64,000 nucleotides of DNA from Ampullaceana balthica (lineage: Eukaryota > Mollusca > Gastropoda > Lymnaeidae), in NCBI GenBank assembly GCA_944989445.1, contig CALYLW010000744.1, positions 237,858 to 301,857 on the forward strand, read 5' to 3'. The notes below the pieces were generated by a model, which did no database searches, was not told the DNA's origin, and was given only the letters and a program-made list of their open reading frames with translations. How positions within the stretch are numbered: the stretch's first letter is position 1; the number at the start of each line of letters is the position of its first letter. Positions 32,808 through 42,884 of the stretch are shown here, piece after piece. Position numbers and translations under genes: made by a program.

Positions 32808-35800
32808 GTAAGTAAACCTTAGTTTTTTATGATAAGGGCTCATGAAGTTATTTAATTATTAAAACCAGGCCTAGGCCATACAAATTTGGCCGGCACTAGG
32901 TAGACCGCGGCGGTGGACCTTGCTATAGGCCTGCGTACACCGCGGAGGTGAACCTAGCCAAAGCATTGTGTCAGGGCTAGGTACACCGCGGTTAAAAATA
33001 GATATATAAAAGTTAATAGAAAATGATAGATGTGAATAAATTACGCTAGCTAAAAGTTGTAATAATGTAAACTAGTCAATTTAAAATATCTATATATAGG
33101 TGTTACATTTTATTTTTATTTATTTTATTATAGTTTTTGGTGGGGGCGGGGTGTGGGGGGTAATCAAATGTTGACGTAATTTTTGTAGGGGTGTCTATGA
33201 CTATGGAAGGTTGACAAGGGGGAGGGGGGAGGTAAAAATCGCCATTAATTTGTTTACATAATTAATGGACAGCCCCTTAGCGCTTTCACCACTGCCACCA
33301 CTCTGGTATTGCTTGCAAACACTTAAATTTCAAAACTATTTAGATTTAAAAGGGGATTATAAAATTTCCATTCAACGCAAAATTTATTTTTCTACAAAAT
33401 GATACTCTACTATCTTCGACTCTTCATTATCCCCCCTCTCCCTATCTTTCTTCATTCAACGACAACGAGGAACTTCACTATTTCTCTTTCAGGCTGTGGA
33501 AACTGACATAATTGTCAACAAGTATAATTTTAACAAGTATACATTTTAAAGTTAAAATTAAATACTAGTCTACCTGTACAAATTATAACCTGTGCGACTG
33601 TGCGTGTAGGCTATCTTATTTGTCAGTCCAGTAAAAAAATGTCTTAAAATAACATCACACGATTATTGACGATTCTTCACCCCCTTGTCACACGTCCTCA
33701 TACAAACTCCCCCCCCCATTTTTTTCAATATGACGTCACAGAGCTGTTGCCCCCCCCCCTCCCCCCCCCAAAGAAAAAAAACAACAACAAACAAACAAAC
33801 ACAAAAAAAAACGTATTTTCTATTTGTAAATGAAACAAATTAAAATCACTTTTTTTCGCCCCTTACGTATAAGTATAACATTTGAATATTATGTAATTAT
33901 TAATATCTTTGAATGAATACACATTTTAAAAATAAAAATTGAAATTAATTTGTCTTTTCTTTTGGTGTGTGTGTGGAGGGGGGGGGTATTTACCTATATT
34001 ATTATAATGGGTGAGGGGTCGGGTGGAAAAGAACGTGTTCCCTCCTTTTTTTTTGAAGTTAGCTAGTCAATGAGACAAACAGATATTCTAATACTAAAAC
34101 AATCCTTTTGTTAAACATAGGGTCATACTCATAGCGATGGTGATAGAAACACCTTTCCGTAGCAGTATGCAAGAACAAACTCATAATGATTTTCGTTCCC
34201 GTCTCGAATTTGGGTATGGGTCGCCTAAACTATCTACGAAATCCAACATACAATCAATTTTTTAAATTTAAAACTCTAACAAAATTGAAATACTTAGCAT
34301 AAATCCATTAAATATTAAATCATGCATAGGCATAAGACTGTGTAGAAATAGAAGGAGAGTCTATAACACAAAAGATAAGACAGGCCTTTTTTTTTGGGGG
34401 GGGGGTGAATGCTTCATTGATACTTAGATTTGCACGTAGTATAAAACAATTTTTGCGAGGACCCTCATTGTGGTTTTAAAATAAAAATAATTTTAAAAAA
34501 AATATTTTTTAAATTCCATCAATCCGATTCGAACCCGACACCACCAACGTAACTACTACTTCACTGCGCTTTACCATTCGTCTGGAACTGCTCATGAAAT
34601 ATTTTGGTTTTTAAAACTTATAACTAATTATCCTGGAATGGTGACCAAAATAGTTTTTTTAAACATTCAGTAATCATTAAAAATTGCATAAATACATTGA
34701 TTATTTAAGCTCTACTGTTTATTAGCATAGGGATTACACACTTATATAGGGATTACGCCTAAATATAGTGAAATCTTCTCAATTTTTAGCCACGGTGTAC
34801 CTAGGCCAAAGCCAATGGTTTAGCTAGGTACACCGCGGCGGTGTAAGCAGGCCAAGGACAATGGTTTAGCTGGGTGCACCGCCGCGGTGTCCGTAGACAC
34901 TTCGTAAAAATTTATTCAAATTAAAAAAGTCAGATTGTTAGTTCGAGTTAATCAATTATTTTATTAGTAAAGTTCATAAAATTTAACTATGTTCCTTGTG
35001 AGTAGCATTGAGTTGATTGAGCTAGAATAAGGGTCACCAAGTTCCATCTGACCTAATTTTTTTAGTGAGTGTGCATTTTATTAAATTTCAATGTCCTGGC
35101 TGATCACACAAACTAACTTGCAGAATATGTTAGTGAGTGTGATTTGTGAAATTGATTTTTGACCTTCATTATCAATGTTTTGTTTAAAATTGATGCATCC
35201 AATAAAATCATGAGGATAATAATAATTGCTTTCAACTGTTTATAAGTCAAATTTATTCAAGTGCTTCACAACCTTCATTTTTTAAAATGTTGCTCACAGT
35301 TACAGGCATAATTTAATACTAAAGCCATACCAGCAACAAATTCATGGGCATAATTTAAAACTAAATCTATACCAGCAACAAATTTCTTCAGTTTTTATAA
35401 ATTCAGCATGGGTTAAGGAGTACAAAATTTTACAAGCTTTCCTTCTCAGTGCTTCACTTTCAACAAGTCATTTGGTTGCAAATTAATCAGCTCTAATACT
35501 AATGGTAGTTAAACTGACACAATATCGATGTTCCGATTCTGGTGTTGTAAACATTTTAAACAGATGAAATAGGTTCAAACTTTTTATCAGGGCTGCTGAC
35601 ACCATTCCACATGTAGGATCAAAATTATGCATAATTTTTTTAACTAGGCCTCGGTTGAATTCAAAATCAACTTGATGTTAGTACACATTTATTTGAAAAT
35701 ATTCCTATATTGTTTCATTGATATGATTACTCTGAAATTTTTATCTTTTGACATTTATTTTAGGAGTATCTGTGTACATTCTAGAGGCTGATATAGACAT

Positions 35801-38800
35801 AAGGAGGGATGGAACCAAATTAAATAAAAGGTCTTTGATAGATGGTACAGGAACAGACTCAAAGATCATCAACATTGTACCTGCTGATTTCACTGGAGAC
35901 TCCCAGATGGATGTTCTATTGATGAGAAGATCTACAACTCTTGGAACCAATGTCAATATTGAGATCTATGATGGCAAAACTAAAAATAGAACAGGTTTGT
36001 CACAGTCCATTTTTTAAATTTCATTTGACAACTGGCAGTTTTTAAATAAGCTTATAACCTCTTTAATATGTAAAATCTTTTTTAAAAATTCAAGCTGTGG
36101 CTTCCAGATCTATTTATTTTTTACATCCCCAAAATGATGAGAGTTTTTGTCAAGTTTCAATTTGTAAGATATTTTATATTGTAGGACATAATAGATGTCT
36201 ACATTGGTTGGCGGTAGGCGGTCATTTGATAAATGACAAAAATGTAAAATAAAGAATGGCCACTTGTATATTTCTAAAAATGATTGACTTTATTCTAGAA
36301 TGCACCATATGAATGTTTGTAGTCTTTTCTTATAGATTTGACATTTCTCTTATTTATTGTCTCATTTTATACGTGATGATTACAAATTTCTATGTTCCAT
36401 TTAAAGGAACAATAACAATATGATTGATCTTTGTTGCTATGAATTTCAAATTGATTTGAGTATAAAAAAAAATTTTTTAAATGTTATTTTGTTCCAGCAA
36501 CGACACCATATTTAATATTAAATGAAACATTCAGAGACCAACCAGCAGTGATAGAGTAAGTCATGTTTTTAACACATTTCTGTTAACAATATCTTTTTAA
36601 AAATTAGATAGACTAACTGTTTTTTTCTTTTTTTAATTAAAAATATAATCCAAAGGAACCGACATTAATTTAGTCTAGTGAGGTAAGTGGTCAAGTCCCC
36701 TTTTCAGACCTTGATGGATTATGGGGCAAGTGAAGCAGCGCTCACAAGTTTCTAGTTTCTGTAGCCACAGGTTACAAGGGGATTGTGTGGCTAGCACAAT
36801 GCCCAACCGCCTTTACTTCCACAACATATATCAGGTACCCATTCGGAACTGGGTGGATTCGGGGACGCCCTTTAGCCTTGGGAACCCTGCCTTTACAGAG
36901 ACTTGAACCCGTGACTCTCAGTACAACAGCCGACCATCACGGCAAGCACCTAGGAATGGCTCAATGCCTTCCATTCTCAGTGCGACAGCCGACCACCGCG
37001 GCTAGCACCTAGGAATGGCTCAATGCCTTCCATTCTCAGTACGACAGCCGACCACCGCGGCTAGCACCTAGGAATGGCTCAATGCCTTTGGAAGTGTTAT
37101 AGTTATTTGCCCACAATCACCTTCTAATAACATATGGCCTGGCACTGTATATTTGCCCACAATCACATTCTAATAACTTATGGCCTGACACTGTATATTT
37201 GCCCCACAATCACCTTCTAATAACTTATGGCCTGGCACTGTATATGTGCCCCACAATCACCTTCTAACAACTTATGGCCTGGCACTGTATATGTGCCCCA
37301 CAATCACATTCTAACAACTTATGGCCTGGCACTGTATATTTGCCCCACAATCACATTCTAACAAGTTATGGCCTGGCACACTATATTTGCCCCACAATCA
37401 CCTTCTAACAACTTATGGCGTGGCACTGTATATTTGCCCAACAATCACATTCTAATAACTTATGGCCTGACACTGTATATTTGCCCCACAATCACATTCT
37501 AACAACTTATGGCCTGACACTGTATATTTGCCCCACAATCACATTCTAATAACTTATGGCCTGGCACTGTATATTTACCCAACAATCACATTCTAACAAC
37601 TTATGGCCTAACACTGTATATTTGCCCCACAATCACATTCTAATAACTTATGGCCTGGCACTCTATATTTGCCCCACAATCACCTTCTAACAACTTATGG
37701 CCTGACACTGTATATTTGACCCACAATCACATTCTAACAACTTATGGCCTGACACTGTATATTTGAATCACAATCACATTCTAATAACTTATGGCCTGGC
37801 ACTGTATATTTGCCCCACAATCACCTTCTAATAACTTATCGCCTGGCACTGTATATTTGCCCCACAATCACATTCTAATAGCTTATGGCCTGGCACTGTA
37901 TATGTGCCCCACAATCACATTCTAATAGCTTATGGCCTGGCACTGTATATGTGCCCCACAATCACATTCTAATAACTTATGGCCTGGCACTGTATATTTG
38001 CCCCACAATCACATTCTAATAGCTTATGGCCTGGCACTGTATATTTGCCCAATCACATTCTAATAGCTTATGGCCTGGCACATATTTGCCCCACAATCAC
38101 CTTCTAACAACTTATGGCCTGGCACTGTATATTTGCCCCACAATCACATTCTAACAAGTTATGGCCTGGCACTGTATATTTGCCACACAATCACCTTTTA
38201 ACAACTTATTTGCGTGGCACTGTATATTTGCCCCACAATCACATTCTAATAACTTATGGCCTGGCACTGTATATTTGCCCCACAATCACATTCTAACAAG
38301 TTATGGCCTGGCACTCTATATTTGCCCCACAATCACCTTCTAACAACTTATGGCGTGGCACTGTATATTTGCCCAACAATCACATTCTAATATCTTATGG
38401 CCTGGCACTGTATATTTGCCCCACAATCACATTCTAATAACTTATGGCCTGACACTGTATATTTGCCCCACAATCACATTCTAATAACTTATGGCCTGAC
38501 ACTTTATATTTGACCCACAATCACATTCTAATAACTTATGGCCTGACACTGTATATTTGACCCACAATCACATTCTAACAACTTATGGCCTGGCACTGTA
38601 TATTTGACCCACAATCACATTCTAACAAGTTAGGGCCTGGCACTGTATATTTGCCCAACAATCACATTCTAACAACTTATGGCCTGGCAATGTATATTCT
38701 TTGACTATTAATTATTGAATCTATCTTTCAGTTTTGATGGAGACATGGTGCCTGACCTATTTGGTGAGACCAGCGATGGCAAGCGCGCTGTCTGGACATT

Positions 38801-41800
38801 TCCGTAAAAAAAAATTTCAAAGATTTCATCTTATTTGTCATATCAAACTTTCACTGAAAAATGTTGTTTGGCAATTAAAAAATTTCAAAATTGAAATCAG
38901 AACAGATGTTTCTTTACTTAAATATTTGCTACATTATTTTGAAATCTGATTTGAAGCTTTTTACCATTACAACTTAGTCCAATGAGCAAATTATCTTTAC
39001 ACAAGTCTGGGTTTTTTTCAGCATCAGTGGCACATACAGAGTTCATTATTTTTCAACTAGTAATGATTCTGCCATACTGCCTCCACTGAAAATACCTCAG
39101 TCAAGTGCCTTTCTGGATTTAAATGGGGACCTTTATGCAGGTTAGCCTGCATTACTTAACAGTTAGTGCAACAAAAACTCTAGTCTGTGCTCTTGTTCTA
39201 GCTCGCATTGATTATTGCAATTCTCTTCTGTCAGGTGCGCCAAAACAATGCTTTGAAAAACTACAGAAAGTTCAAAATTGTGCTGCCAGACTAGTTCTTA
39301 AGGCAAAAAAACATGACCGTGTTACTCCGCTACTTTAATCACTTCATTGGCTACCTATACAAGCTCGAATTGATTACAAACTGGCTGTTCTCTGTCACAA
39401 CTTCTTTTCTGACTCATCTCCTCCCTTCTTACTGAACTTCTGTCGGTCTACTCACCCAGTCGTCAGCTACGCTCTTCTGCAGACACATATTCTCTGTTTT
39501 CCTAAGACACGAACTAAAACTTTTGGCGAAAGGTCATTCTCTTTTTTGGTGCAGCCAAACAATGGAATTCTCTACCATTACTCATCTGTAGTATTCCAAC
39601 TACCAAGTCCTTCAAGACTGCACTTAAGACGCATCTTTTCAAAATGTAATTACAAAATTAATGAAACAACATTTGTTTTAATGATTATCGTAGCTTATGT
39701 GTAATGTACTGTCCTTTTTGTTGTTATTATGGTATGAATGGTTATTTAATTTTTATATGTATGTTATGATCTCCATGTAAAGCGATGTGAGCCCGGTTCC
39801 TTACTGGGATACAGCGCTATATAAATTATTATTATTATTATTGGCCTCTAAGTTCATTGTTTATAATTTATATTAAGCTTTACAAAATTTGTCCTGTTAT
39901 CATAAGATTTGATAATCCAGTTTTTGTAATGTACAGACCTAGTCATGTTATCATAAGATTTGCTAATCCAGTTTTTGTAATGTACAGACCTGTGTGCAGT
40001 GACAGAAGTTAATAAAGTTGTGTCCTTTGAATTTTGGTTGAATAAAGTAAGCACATTTTTTGTTGTTGTATTCTGAAGCTTTTGACTTTAATTCAGTCAA
40101 ACTGGAATTTCACACAAAACAACAAAAAACTTGGGTGAAAAAATACTAATGATGAAATAATGTTGTTTCTTTTCCATACGTTTGATTGCATTTGACACAA
40201 TGACCATTAAAAATTATTTTTTTTAAATTAAAATGTGAAATTCATTGTTGTTGAAGGTCTAAAATTTGTTGAAACACAAATGATTCAATTGACATTTGTA
40301 GCAATAATTTTTAAATATAACTAATCACTGCAAGGTACAAGTTTCATTTAAATACCTGGCAAAGAACTTTGTCTTCCTTTGCAGAATGGCAATTTGACCC
40401 AGACAGATAATATTTCTGCGCCTGTTGATTTAAAAGTTATTGGCCAAGCATCATTTGTAGATTTGAGTGAGTGAATGGATTTTATATAATAATAAAAATC
40501 AATAGAAAAATATCTGGTAGCTGTGGCCTGTGAACGGTGCTTCACTTGCCAAACAGGCCAATATGGTCTTTGCGCTCTAATAAAAAGTAGGTAGGATGAA
40601 ATAATATTCTATAATTGTCTGTAATGAATAAAGGAGATCAAAGAAAAAATCAATTTACACATTTCTTTACATCTAATTATGAAATTGGAATATTTATTTT
40701 TAAATACAAGTCTAAAATAAAATAGATCGAAAAAATAAAGAAAGAAATCTATAACATACAATTCCAGGAATCTTATTAAAAACAAATATTCATAGTCCCA
40801 TTTTATTCTTAGATGGAAATCATGAAACAAATATTGTTCTTCCTGGCTGCTTGGATGAGGCCTGCAAAGATGCTGCCATATTTGTGTGGGCTCATAATAA
40901 GGCAAGGAATTTTCACATTTTATTCACAATAATAGAAATAACATAGAAGTAGAAATAACCTGCCATAACTAAAGACAGTCTTTTGTCTTTTATTTCTTAG
41001 TACCAATATTAACAGCTGCTTCAACTAAAGACATTTATTTATTTCTTAGTACCAATATTAACAGCTGGTTCAACTAAAGACATTCTTTTATTTCTTAACA
41101 CCTTTACTAACAGCTGGTTCAACTAAATACATTCTTTTATTTCTTAGTACCAATATTAACAGCTGATTTCACTATTTATTTCTGTTTTATTTCTCAGTCG
41201 TCAAAGAACCCAACTGAAGGCAGCTGGTTCCAGTTAAATGTTAATTTTAAGACAGACGACAGGAAGACATCCTTTCCTACTTCAACAAGTCCGTTTGATT
41301 GGTTGCATCTGCCAATAACACTTCGATTTGGGGATTTTAACCTCGATGGCTTTCCAGACGCTGTTGCAGTTTTATCAGATTCAAAAAGGTTTGGATTTAT
41401 TTATTTATATATATTTTTTTATTTAAAAATTTTTTTTTGAGGGGGGGGTGTAACTATTATCTATATATTTCTCTTTATGTAGGCGTTCTCACAGTAAATA
41501 ATCTTGTGCACAATAATTCACTGAAGAATTCGTTTATCCAAAACAACTTTAATATATATATATATTGTACACATAGATATCATTTGAGGTAATATAACGT
41601 GGAAATCTTGAGGCATTCATCATACATCTTTCCTCGGCGGAAATCTACACACAACTCCACGCCCAACACTTTCAACCAATAGAAATGTAGAAATGCTCCT
41701 TTCTTCCCGCGTTTCTTGTACACGTGACCTTACGTCACAAAATTATGTTAATCACATGTGACAGGAGGGGGATTTTTGTTATGACCTAAATGTGTCCAAA

Positions 41801-42159
41801 ATATAAAGAAATGTAGTAAATTAATTTGAAAGAACATTTATTATTTGGAGTTAGATGTTTTTAAATTGTTTAGTATCCAGAATCTGTAAAACAATTTTGT
41901 TAAAGATTTTTTCTTGCGTAAAATGGATATCTTTAAGAAATGTAATAGTTTATTTATAGAATTTGTAAACAGGAAGTGCAGTGTTATCATCACTTCTTCT
42001 TTTTCTTTCAGCCCTAAAAATAGATCTGCATTTATCCTTTATAATGAACCTTGCAAGATTAATTGTCAGGATTTTTCACAAACTTTATCCATTGACTATA
42101 AGCAGAAGTTGGAGAGGAACATACCAGTTTTGGTGGCATTTTATGATCTGATGGAAAAT
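32612..42159 (+). CDS. ITFG1: ITFG1 (TIP/LINKIN), N-terminal two-thirds, ten exons
   Basis: Ten exons (32612-32807, 35764-35994, 36498-36555, 38732-38803, 39022-39140, 39988-40046, 40385-40466, 40813-40901, 41198-41388, 42012-42159) join to 1245 bp, 415 codons, with no stop. Human ITFG1 has about 612. The protein starts with a signal peptide (core FFPFLLIICYLVSF) and holds calcium-loop FG-GAP motifs: DLDADKATD, DFTGDSQMD, DFDGDMVPD, DLNGDLYAD, DLNGNHETN and DFNLDGFPD. A seventh, DLMEN, is completed by GVLD of exon 11. The order matches ITFG1, a membrane protein with an integrin-like propeller implicated in cell adhesion and, for its secreted form, in immune modulation. The exon 8/9 intron appears to be GC-AG. 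The transmembrane C-terminus is outside the window. Confidence 0.95.
32915..33000. repeat. CCGCGG-rich degenerate repeat, left cluster
   Basis: GACCGCGGCGGTGGACCT, GTACACCGCGGAGGTGAACC and GGTACACCGCGGTTAAA occur about 40 bp apart, each with TAGC or TAGG motifs. The same family reappears at 34785-34900. Confidence 0.75.
34520..34590 (-). repeat. tRNA-like SINE remnant
   Basis: The minus strand contains GGTGTCGGGTTCGAATCGG, which fits a tRNA B box (GGTTCGANNC). It is preceded by ATGGTAAAGCGCAGTGAAG, resembling a degenerate A-box arm. It does not fold as a complete tRNA by eye, so a SINE or tRNA pseudogene is likely. Confidence 0.45.
34785..34900. repeat. CCGCGG-rich degenerate repeat, right cluster
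   Basis: Units of about 50 bp, such as AGCTAGGTACACCGCGGCGG and AGCTGGGTGCACCGCCGCGG, with GGCCAA and CAATGGTTT between them. Confidence 0.8.
35764..35994 (+). CDS. ITFG1: ITFG1 exon 2
   Basis: 231 bp, phase 1 to 1, with acceptor CATTTATTTTAG and donor ACAG/GTTTGT. It encodes the second FG-GAP loop in IVPADFTGDSQMDVLLMRR, matching VVPGDYDGDSQMDVLLT of the vertebrate protein. Confidence 0.94.
36498..36555 (+). CDS. ITFG1: ITFG1 exon 3
   Basis: 58 bp, between TTTTGTTCCAG and the donor ATAGA/GTAAGT. It encodes TTPYLILNETFRDQPAVI, corresponding to ILNRTFQDEPLIM of the family. NET is a potential glycosylation site. Confidence 0.92.
36656..36945 (-). mobile_element. Putative SINE-like insertion
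   Basis: A non-AT-rich block containing TGGGTGGATTCGGGGACGCC and, on the minus strand, CACGGGTTCAAGTCTC, which resembles a tRNA B box. It has no ORF of note. Its family is not certain. Confidence 0.45.
36925..37090. repeat. 59-bp tandem repeat, about three copies
   Basis: The unit contains GACAGCCGACCACCGCGGCT, AGCACCTAGGAATGGCTCAA and TGCCTTCCATTCTCAGT. It continues the preceding insertion. Confidence 0.93.
37105..38697. repeat. Minisatellite, 47-bp unit, about 34 copies
   Basis: The unit is GCCCCACAATCACATTCTAA followed by TAACTTATGGCCTGGCACTG and TATATTT. Many variants (CAAGTT, TAGCTT, ACTCTATA, TTTGACC) recur in groups. It fills ITFG1 intron 3 and ends 35 bp before exon 4 without including its acceptor. 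Confidence 0.97.
38732..38803 (+). CDS. ITFG1: ITFG1 exon 4
   Basis: 72 bp, with acceptor ATCTATCTTTCAG and donor TTTCC/GTAAAA. It encodes FDGDMVPDLFGETSDGKRAV and WTF; the loop DFDGDMVPD begins with a codon split from exon 3. Confidence 0.93.
39022..39140 (+). CDS. ITFG1: ITFG1 exon 5
   Basis: 119 bp, with acceptor GGGTTTTTTTCAG and donor TGCAG/GTTAGC. It encodes a GTYRVHYFST strand and the loop FLDLNGDLYA(D), matching the FIDLTEDFTAD position of the family. A LINE fragment begins about 10 bp after the donor. Confidence 0.93.
39150..39842 (+). mobile_element. 5'-truncated LINE 3' end (CR1/L2-like)
   Basis: It encodes the C-terminus of an RT polyprotein: TLVCALVLARIDYCNSLLSG, LQKVQNCAARLVLKAKKHDR, then HWLPIQARIDYKLAVLCHN after a stop near 39338, with further frame damage. 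The 3' end is CAGCGCTATATAAATTATTA followed by more ATT repeats, a common tail of CR1/L2-like elements. Same strand as ITFG1; dead copy. Confidence 0.93.
39894..39991 (+). repeat. Acceptor-anchored 51-bp duplication, two copies
   Basis: Two near-identical copies of a segment from GTTATCATAAGATTTG to TTTTTGTAATGTACAGACCT. The second ends at the true exon 6 acceptor (GTACAG/ACCT); the first is a full duplicate of this acceptor and four exon bases. Confidence 0.95.
39988..40046 (+). CDS. ITFG1: ITFG1 exon 6
   Basis: 59 bp, with acceptor TTTTTGTAATGTACAG and donor AAA/GTAAGC. It encodes (D)LCAVTEVNKVVSFEFWLNK, matching ADLFLTTLNATTSTFQFEIW of the family. Confidence 0.93.
40385..40466 (+). CDS. 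ITFG1: ITFG1 exon 7
   Basis: 82 bp, with acceptor CTTCCTTTGCAG and donor TTGA/GTGAGT. It encodes NGNLTQTDNISAPVDLKVIG and QASFVDL, the strand before the fifth loop; NLT and NIS are potential glycosylation sites. Confidence 0.92.
40813..40901 (+). CDS. ITFG1: ITFG1 exon 8
   Basis: 89 bp, with acceptor TTTTATTCTTAG. It encodes NGNHETNIVLPGCLDEACKD and AAIFVWAHNK, matching LLPGCEDKNCQKSTIYLV with both cysteines kept. The exon ends AATAAG/GCAAGG: no GT lies nearby, so the donor is probably GC. The calcium loop has lost acidic positions (DLNGNHETN). Confidence 0.9.
40975..41170 (+). repeat. Minisatellite near the exon 9 acceptor, 49-bp unit, four copies
   Basis: Units contain TTTTATTTCTTAG, TACCAATATTAACAGCTGGT and TCAACTAAAGACATTC. 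The first part resembles the true acceptor TTTTATTTCTCAG. CAGCTGGTTC and CAACTAAAGACA resemble exon 9 bases (CAACTGAAGGCAGCTGGTTC), in changed order. Possibly an old acceptor-anchored array. Confidence 0.75.
41198..41388 (+). CDS. ITFG1: ITFG1 exon 9
   Basis: 191 bp, with acceptor TTTTATTTCTCAG and donor AAAAAG/GTTTGG. It encodes PTEGSWFQLNVNFKTDDRK and LPITLRFGDFNLDGFPDAVA, matching IPITLHIGDYNMDGYPDALV, the best-conserved FG-GAP loop in the family. Confidence 0.95.
41478..41763 (+). repeat. Dispersed 0.28-kb repeat, copy 2
   Basis: This matches 23320-23593 end to end, starting TGTAGGCGTTCTCACA and ending CACATGTGACA, with a TATATATATATA insertion and small gaps. It lies in ITFG1 intron 9. 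Confidence 0.85.
42012..42159 (+). CDS. ITFG1: ITFG1 exon 10
   Basis: 148 bp, phase 2 to 0, with acceptor TTTTTCTTTCAG and donor AAT/GTAAGA. It encodes NRSAFILYNEPCKINCQDF and IPVLVAFYDLMEN, matching AFLLENVPCNNASCEEA and ATFFDIYEDG of the family. The seventh loop is cut after EN and should continue GVLD in exon 11. Confidence 0.94.
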
Positions 42160-42209
42160 GTAAGACTTTGTTTAACTTTACACAGGTCATGTGAGTTGAG
42201 TTTAGAATT

Positions 42210-42790
42210 AGTACCCTGTAGTACATTTAGTACCCTGTAGTACATTTAGTACCCTGTAGTACATTTAGTACCATGTAGTACATTTAGTACCCTGTATTAC
42301 ATTTAGTACCCTGTAGTACATTTAGTACCATGTAGTACATTTAGTACCCTGTAGTACATTTAGTACACTGTAGTACATTTGGTCCCATGTAGTACATTTA
42401 GTACCCTGTAGTACATTTAGTACCATGTAGTACATTTAGTACCCTGTAGTACCCGGTAGTACATTTAGTACACTGTAGTACATTTAGTACCATGTAGTAC
42501 ATTTAGTACCCGTAGTACATTTAGTACCCTGTATTACATATAGTACCCTGTAGTACATTTAGTACCCTGTAGTACATTTAGTACCCTGTAATACATTTAG
42601 TACCCTGTAGTACATTTAGTACCCTGTAGTACATTTAGTACCCTGTAGTACATTTAGTACCCTGAAGTACATTTAGTACCCTGTAGTACTTTTAGTACCC
42701 TATAGTACATTTAGTACCCTGTCGTACATTTAGTACCCTATAGTACCCGGTAGTACATTTAGTACCCGGTAGTACATTTAGTACCCAGTA
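42210..42790. repeat. Minisatellite, 19-bp unit, about 30 copies
   Basis: The unit is GTACCCTGTAGTACATTTA, with CCATGTAG, CCGGTAG and CACTGTAG variants. It starts about 50 bp after the exon 10 donor. GTAC is present twice in most units, making the array rich in RsaI-type palindromes. Confidence 0.97.
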
Positions 42791-42884
42791 AAATGCTTGA
42801 TTTTTCATTTCAAGTACCTTTAAATTGTATATTATAACCAGCTGCTTAAAAGATAAACATCTTGTTTTGTAGTTTGTCATCCTT

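Larger units (their letters stand above)
32808..35763. other. ITFG1 intron 1 with transposon fragments
   Basis: Nearly 3 kb. It holds right-end MITE fragments (about 33130-33285, ending ATTAATGGACAGCCCC; and 33640-33770), GC-rich CCGCGG clusters at both ends of a 1.8-kb stretch, and a tRNA-like piece near 34525. From 34950 to 35763 I see only AT-rich unique sequence. Confidence 0.6.

Noticed and set aside
34520..34590. Functional tRNA gene
   Set aside because: Only the B box is convincing; the acceptor stem and A-box arm cannot be paired by eye.
37105..38697. Splice-anchored origin for the 47-bp array in ITFG1 intron 3
   Set aside because: The unit has no match to the exon 3 or exon 4 edges and the array stops 35 bp before the acceptor.
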